NCBI RefSeq assembly: GCF_030719035.1
Contig: NZ_CP132203.1
Coordinates: 4,730,501 to 4,794,500 of the forward strand
DNA length: 64,000 bases
Source of the DNA: Hahella sp. HNIBRBA332
Lineage (GTDB): Bacteria; Pseudomonadota; Gammaproteobacteria; Pseudomonadales; Oleiphilaceae
Direction: 5' to 3'
In this document: positions 60,194 through 64,000 of the stretch, piece after piece
How positions within the stretch are numbered: position 1 is the stretch's first letter
Layout: each line of letters begins with the position of its first letter
Translations under genes and position numbers: made by a program
Notes under the pieces: model-generated
The model's input: the letters and a program-made list of their open reading frames with translations, nothing else
What the model was told of the DNA's origin: nothing
The model's database searches: none

Positions 60194-61102
60194 TCAGGCG
60201 TCGTCGCAGCCTTTGCGAGTTATCAGGGTGCCTACGCCTTCATCGGTAAAGATTTCCAATAGCGTAGCGTGGGGGACCCGGCCATCGATGATATGAGCGC
60301 TATGCACGCCATTTTTCACCGCTGACAGGGCACATTCGATCTTGGGCAGCATTCCACCGTGAATAGTGCCATCAGCGATCAGCTCGTCGACTTGTTTTGT
60401 GCTCAAACCAGTTAACACTTTGCCTTCTTTATTCATCAGGCCGGCGATGTTGGTAAGCAGCATCAGCTTTTCCGCCTGCAGCACTTCAGCGACTTTACCT
60501 GCGACCAGATCGGCGTTGATATTGTAAGACGCGCCGTCCTGCCCTACGCCAATAGGCGCAATGACGGGGATGCAATCGCTGTCAGTGAGCATGGTGATAA
60601 TATCTTTGCGTACGCCCGTGACCTCCCCGACATGGCCAATATCGATAATCTCCGGCTTTTGCATATCAGGTGTGGCGCGGGTTACTTCTAATTTTCGCGC
60701 GGTAATGAAGTTGGCGTCTTTGCCAGTCAGACCGATAGCTTTACCGCCGTTGCGGTTGATCAGGGCGACGATGTCTTTGTTAACCGAGCCGCCCAGCACC
60801 ATCTCCACCACATCCATGGTTTCGCTGTCCGTTACACGCAGTCCGTTTATAAAACTGGATTTGATATTCAGCCGCTGCAGCAAATCGCCGATTTGCGGTC
60901 CACCACCATGCACGACGATAGGGTTAATCCCCACCAGTTTCATCATGACCACATCTCGGGCGAAGCTGTTCTTCAACTCTTCATCCGTCATGGCGTTGCC
61001 GCCGTATTTGATCACAATGGTTTTCCCCGCAAAGCGCTGTATGTAAGGCAGCGCTTTGCTCAATACCGCCGCAACCTGGAGGGCGTTATCTCGATCAAGC
61101 AT
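60194..61102 (-). CDS. argB: Acetylglutamate kinase (ArgB)
   Basis: A 302-residue amino acid kinase that phosphorylates N-acetylglutamate. GKTIVIKYGGNAMTDEELK is the ATP-binding N-terminal motif, IVVHGGGPQIGDLLQRL the substrate loop, with YNINADLVAGKVAEVL and GGMLPKIECALSAVKNGV as later blocks. The N-terminal helix ahead of residue 25 (ALQVAAVLSKALPYIQRFAG) is the extension of the arginine-inhibited hexameric form. It follows algC by 68 bases. Confidence 0.96.
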   Translation of the reverse strand: MLDRDNALQVAAVLSKALPYIQRFAGKTIVIKYGGNAMTDEELKNSFARDVVMMKLVGINPIVVHGGGPQIGDLLQRLNIKSSFINGLRVTDSETMDVVEMVLGGSVNKDIVALINRNGGKAIGLTGKDANFITARKLEVTRATPDMQKPEIIDIGHVGEVTGVRKDIITMLTDSDCIPVIAPIGVGQDGASYNINADLVAGKVAEVLQAEKLMLLTNIAGLMNKEGKVLTGLSTKQVDELIADGTIHGGMLPKIECALSAVKNGVHSAHIIDGRVPHATLLEIFTDEGVGTLITRKGCDDA

Positions 61103-61170
61103 AATTCCGTTAGTCTCCTGCGAATCTCAATGCACAGTTTCAGCGAGCCCACTCCCGGACCCGCTGTGAT

Positions 61171-63822
61171 TTAAAAAGGAACCGACAAAGAAGGGTCCAC
61201 GGCCAACAACTGATCGCGGAAGACCTTTTGAATGCGCCCCAATGCGTCCTGACTCTCCGCCTCAAAGCGCAGCACCAGCACAGGCGTGGTATTAGAAGCC
61301 CTACACAAGCCCCAGCCATCAGCGTACTCAACTCTCACGCCATCAATGCTGGACACGTTACCATCGCCCCAAGATGCGTTTTGGGACAGTTTTTCCATGA
61401 CCATAAACTTGCTGCTGTCGCTGACCGCAATGTTAATTTCCGGAGTGGAAACATCTTCCGGGAACTCATCAAACACAGCGTCTGCGTTGCGCTCATCGAT
61501 ACCAAGAATTTCTAACAGACGAGCGGCGCTGTATATGCCATCGTCAAAACCGAACCAGCGCTCCTTGAAGAAAATATGGCCGCTCATCTCGCCCGCCAGC
61601 AATGCGCCAGTCTCTTTCATCTTCGCCTTGATCAGCGAGTGCCCGGTCCGCCACATGATGGGACGACCGCCATAACTGGAAATAAGAGAGTTCAGGCGGC
61701 GGCTGCATTTCACATCGAAAATAACATCAGCGCCAGGATTACGAGAAACGACATCCTTGGCGAACAACATCAACAGACGATCCGGCCATATGATCTTACC
61801 TTTCGCCGTAACCACGCCTATGCGGTCGCCATCGCCATCAAAGGCAACACCGATATCAGCGCCGACCTCCTTCACCTTTGCAATGAGCGCCTGCAGGTTT
61901 TCTGGCTTGCCCGGATCTGGATGGTGATTAGGGAAGTTGCCATCCACGTCACAGAACAGCGGCGTTACTTCGCAGCCCAATTCTTCGATCAGCTTGGGCG
62001 CGATATCGCCAGCAACGCCATTGCCTGCATCCAGCACCACTTTAAGCGGAGCCGCGACAGCAATATCATTAACGATGGCGTCAATATAATTTTGGCGAAT
62101 ATCCTGGTTTCTCAGCTCGCCCTGCCCTTTGACATAGTTCTGTGTACGTATCCGCTGCAGTAGCTTCTGGATCTCCGCCTGCGCCAGCGTATCTCCCGCC
62201 AACATCATCTTAACGCCATTGTATTCAGCGGGATTATGGCTGCCAGTCACCATAGCGCCGGAGAGCGTTTGAGTATGGTGCGCGGCAAAATAAAGCACTG
62301 GCGTAGGCACGAGCCCCACATTAATGACATTAACGCCGGTCGTCATGATTCCTTGCGCCAGCGCCCTGGCTAGCGCCGAGCTGGATTCGCGGCCGTCATA
62401 GCCCAGACACATATCCGTCACATTTTTCTGACGCGCTTCAGAACCGAGCGCTCGCCCGATCTCATACATCACTTTGACGTCTAATGTGTCGTCCACTACT
62501 CCGCGAATATCGTAGGCCCGGAAAATGGTCTCAGAGACATTCACCACCTGAGATTCATTGACTTCCATTGACGCCCCCTCACCAAAGTCGGAGGCGGGTT
62601 CGTCATCGTGTAGCCCCAGCAGATCGTCGTCCTCCCCCAGCATGCTGATGTCCAACGCATCATCATTTTGAAACAGCGGAGCCGCCTCCTCTTTGGCAGG
62701 CTGAGGCGCTTTCTTGGCCGGAGCCGCCTCCGCCCCTGTCTCAGCAGACGTGGCTTTGGACTTGGAGGGGATTGAGCGCTTCACAACGGTCTGACGCGCC
62801 TGATCCAGCAGCACCACCATTGAATGGAAAGATAGCAGGGAGATCTTTGGCGAACTGGGTTTCTCCCCCATAATGCAGGCTTGGCCAAACGCAGTAACCG
62901 CCGAGATATCCTTGCGCACTTTTTTGGTGAACAAAAATACTGGCGCCGCCGCCAGTCCCGCAGCCAATAACGCGATAGCCAGAGCGACTATCCACAACAT
63001 CTGGTCGCTATAGGAAAAGCGGGCTGACTCATTGGGATAATAGGCCACTTGCCATTGCGGCAAAGCCGTGGCGCCCACCAACTTGTCGCCAGAGCCTTGC
63101 CCATGCTCTATCACCACTCGTTGCTGTCCGCCGACGGACTGCAACAACTGATACTTCCCGCCGCCGGTCTGACGCCAAGTCGGCTCAAGAATCTCAGTGC
63201 TAAACATTACTAAAACAGTACCCACGATCACGTTGGAATCTGTTTGCACCGGCTTTACGACTTGAATAAACCATTTTTCGTTAGATACGAAGGCTTCCAG
63301 ACGCACCGCCTTGCCTTGTTCTACGTTACGCACCATATCCAGGCTGGCGAAGCTGACCGGCACCGGAGATTCCGTGTCGCGCACGCCTCTCCCCTTCTGA
63401 AACGCGACCGCCCGCACTGCGGCGGGCAACGTTTTAGTGGCGATACCTGTGACTTGGGCGCGCACCTGATCATCCACAAACCTGGCGGCGTCCACACTGC
63501 CCGCCAAGACAGCGACCTGATCCTCAATAAATTTTAGGCGGTTATTAATGACGGATACCGCCGCATCCAGATTACTCTTCTGGGTTGCGGCATTGACTTC
63601 ATCCACCAAAGGCTGCAACACCGTGGATTTCAATACAAAAGCGGTGATGACGACACAGACCGCCGCTAAGGCTGCGCTCAGTCCGGCGAAAAGTCCCGGG
63701 GCGGCAAGCCCTTTGGTTTCCGTCTGTTTGCTTTTGTTCGCTGGGGCCGGTTTGGGCTTCTGTACGCCATTACCGTTCGCTTTGCCGTTAGTCTCCGCCT
63801 GCTTCTTTTTCATCGGTTTCAT
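61171..63822 (-). CDS. algC: Phosphomannomutase/phosphoglucomutase AlgC, long membrane-anchored form
   Basis: An 883-residue protein. The C-terminal half (about residues 430-883) is an alpha-D-phosphohexomutase: AMVTGSHNPAEYNGVK carries the phosphoserine, IGVAFDGDGDRIGVV the Mg-binding loop, GEMSGHIFFKERW the sugar specificity loop, and RASNTTPVLVLRFEA the phosphate-binding end. It makes mannose-1-P and glucose-1-P for LPS and exopolysaccharide. The N-terminal 430 residues have a lysine-rich start, a transmembrane helix (AGLFAGLSAALAAVCVVITAFV), an extracytoplasmic sensor-like domain, a second helix (WIVALAIALLAAGLAAAPVFLF) and an acidic linker. algC-argB order matches Pseudomonas. Confidence 0.94.
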   Translation of the reverse strand: MKPMKKKQAETNGKANGNGVQKPKPAPANKSKQTETKGLAAPGLFAGLSAALAAVCVVITAFVLKSTVLQPLVDEVNAATQKSNLDAAVSVINNRLKFIEDQVAVLAGSVDAARFVDDQVRAQVTGIATKTLPAAVRAVAFQKGRGVRDTESPVPVSFASLDMVRNVEQGKAVRLEAFVSNEKWFIQVVKPVQTDSNVIVGTVLVMFSTEILEPTWRQTGGGKYQLLQSVGGQQRVVIEHGQGSGDKLVGATALPQWQVAYYPNESARFSYSDQMLWIVALAIALLAAGLAAAPVFLFTKKVRKDISAVTAFGQACIMGEKPSSPKISLLSFHSMVVLLDQARQTVVKRSIPSKSKATSAETGAEAAPAKKAPQPAKEEAAPLFQNDDALDISMLGEDDDLLGLHDDEPASDFGEGASMEVNESQVVNVSETIFRAYDIRGVVDDTLDVKVMYEIGRALGSEARQKNVTDMCLGYDGRESSSALARALAQGIMTTGVNVINVGLVPTPVLYFAAHHTQTLSGAMVTGSHNPAEYNGVKMMLAGDTLAQAEIQKLLQRIRTQNYVKGQGELRNQDIRQNYIDAIVNDIAVAAPLKVVLDAGNGVAGDIAPKLIEELGCEVTPLFCDVDGNFPNHHPDPGKPENLQALIAKVKEVGADIGVAFDGDGDRIGVVTAKGKIIWPDRLLMLFAKDVVSRNPGADVIFDVKCSRRLNSLISSYGGRPIMWRTGHSLIKAKMKETGALLAGEMSGHIFFKERWFGFDDGIYSAARLLEILGIDERNADAVFDEFPEDVSTPEINIAVSDSSKFMVMEKLSQNASWGDGNVSSIDGVRVEYADGWGLCRASNTTPVLVLRFEAESQDALGRIQKVFRDQLLAVDPSLSVPF

Positions 63823-63972
63823 TGATAAGCCAATTTACCTTTTATTCGCATTTCGCCACATGGCCTCAGCACGCCCTTTGCACACTGAGGCTAAAGTCAT
63901 GTAAAGAATACACATTTCCTGCAACTCGGCCTACGCCGCTTAGTTGCGGCGGTTATCAAAACGAGCAAATGC
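63823..63972. other. Intergenic region between dut and algC
   Basis: 150 bases. A CGCCGC/GCGGCG stem with a six-base loop lies at 63934-63951, without a T-run on the minus strand, so it is at best a weak terminator for dut. No open frame of note. A promoter for algC could lie here but is not obvious. Confidence 0.35.
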
Positions 63973-64000
63973 TTATTTAGTTCCCGTTGAACCAAAGCCG
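63973..64000 (-). CDS. dut: dUTP diphosphatase (Dut), last eight residues only
   Basis: The final codons on the minus strand read GFGSTGTK followed by TAA (63975-63973). GFGSTG is the conserved C-terminal motif V of trimeric dUTPase that closes over the nucleotide. The neighbouring algC-argB order agrees with the Pseudomonas coaBC-dut-algC-argB arrangement. The rest of the gene is outside the window. Confidence 0.8.

Noticed and set aside
1..64000. Prophage, insertion sequence, CRISPR array, toxin-antitoxin or secretion island
   Set aside because: No transposase, integrase, terminal inverted repeats, spaced repeat array or att-like duplication was seen; all genes fit a core gammaproteobacterial chromosome.

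Overview
The window reads as a contiguous piece of the chromosome of a marine-type gammaproteobacterium. The gene content and order (coaBC-side dut / long-form algC / argB; glnE / ilvE / waaF / waaC; ubiE-ubiJ-ubiB-hisI-hisE-tatABC; ygfB-pepP-ubiH-ubiI opposite zapA-6S RNA-ygfA) match the Pseudomonadales/Oceanospirillales pattern. Base composition is moderate (mid-50s percent GC by eye) and a wax ester synthase/diacylglycerol acyltransferase and a PHA-system protein are present. A Hahella-like organism is my best guess, from general resemblance only. I see no prophage, insertion sequence, CRISPR array or tRNA; apart from one 6S RNA gene the window is nearly all protein-coding.

Layout. 1-3056: lipid/accessory genes (truncated WS/DGAT, an alpha/beta hydrolase, a FFLEELY-type protein, a PHA-granule-region protein). 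3214-9379 (+): ubiE, ubiJ, ubiB, hisI, hisE, tatA, tatB, tatC, rsmE. 9450-13892 (-): ubiI-like, ubiH, pepP, ygfB-like. 14340-15730 (+): coiled-coil ZapB-like small protein, zapA, 6S RNA, ygfA. 15764-21864: a 47-residue putative membrane peptide (-), ilvA (-), rpiA, an acyl-CoA dehydrogenase, ppa, and hldE (-). 22043-25209 (+): lpxL-like acyltransferase, a GT4 glycosyltransferase and a waaQ-like heptosyltransferase. 25185-35479 (-): a long tightly packed LPS core/O-antigen assembly run (three GT4, three GT2-like, the O-antigen ligase, waaC, waaF) headed by ilvE. 35577-40310 (-): glnE, a DUF547 protein and a CYTH protein. 40420-45523 (-): porin, dtd, a proline-iminopeptidase-like protein without its nucleophile, and typA. 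45978-50784 (+): nitrogen control block glnA, a DUF4124 protein, glnL (ntrB), glnG (ntrC), with recognisable sigma-54 and NtrC sites. 50852-54727 (-): a 1291-residue PilZ-DUF1631-GGDEF-EAL protein. 54849-56018 (+): lipoprotein aminopeptidase. 56035-64000 (-): argA, argE, DUF945 protein, argB, algC and the last residues of dut.

How it works together. Four functional themes recur: ubiquinone synthesis (ubiE/J/B, ubiI, ubiH), envelope construction (Tat export, hldE to heptosyltransferases to glycosyltransferases to WaaL, lpxL, algC sugar-phosphate supply, porin), nitrogen control (glnA, glnE, glnL, glnG), and arginine synthesis (argA, argE, argB). The most useful non-textbook observations are: the missing catalytic serine in the iminopeptidase-like protein; a sigma-54 promoter candidate in front of glnLG as well as glnA, with phased CCAAAA/GCAC repeats; widely spaced perfect inverted repeats upstream of the zapA locus; twin anti-Shine-Dalgarno-like 11-mers inside the 6S RNA; a hairpin-rich, gene-free 745-bp stretch upstream of the porin; and the degenerate catalytic motifs of the large c-di-GMP protein. 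I did not find a convincing new multi-gene system.
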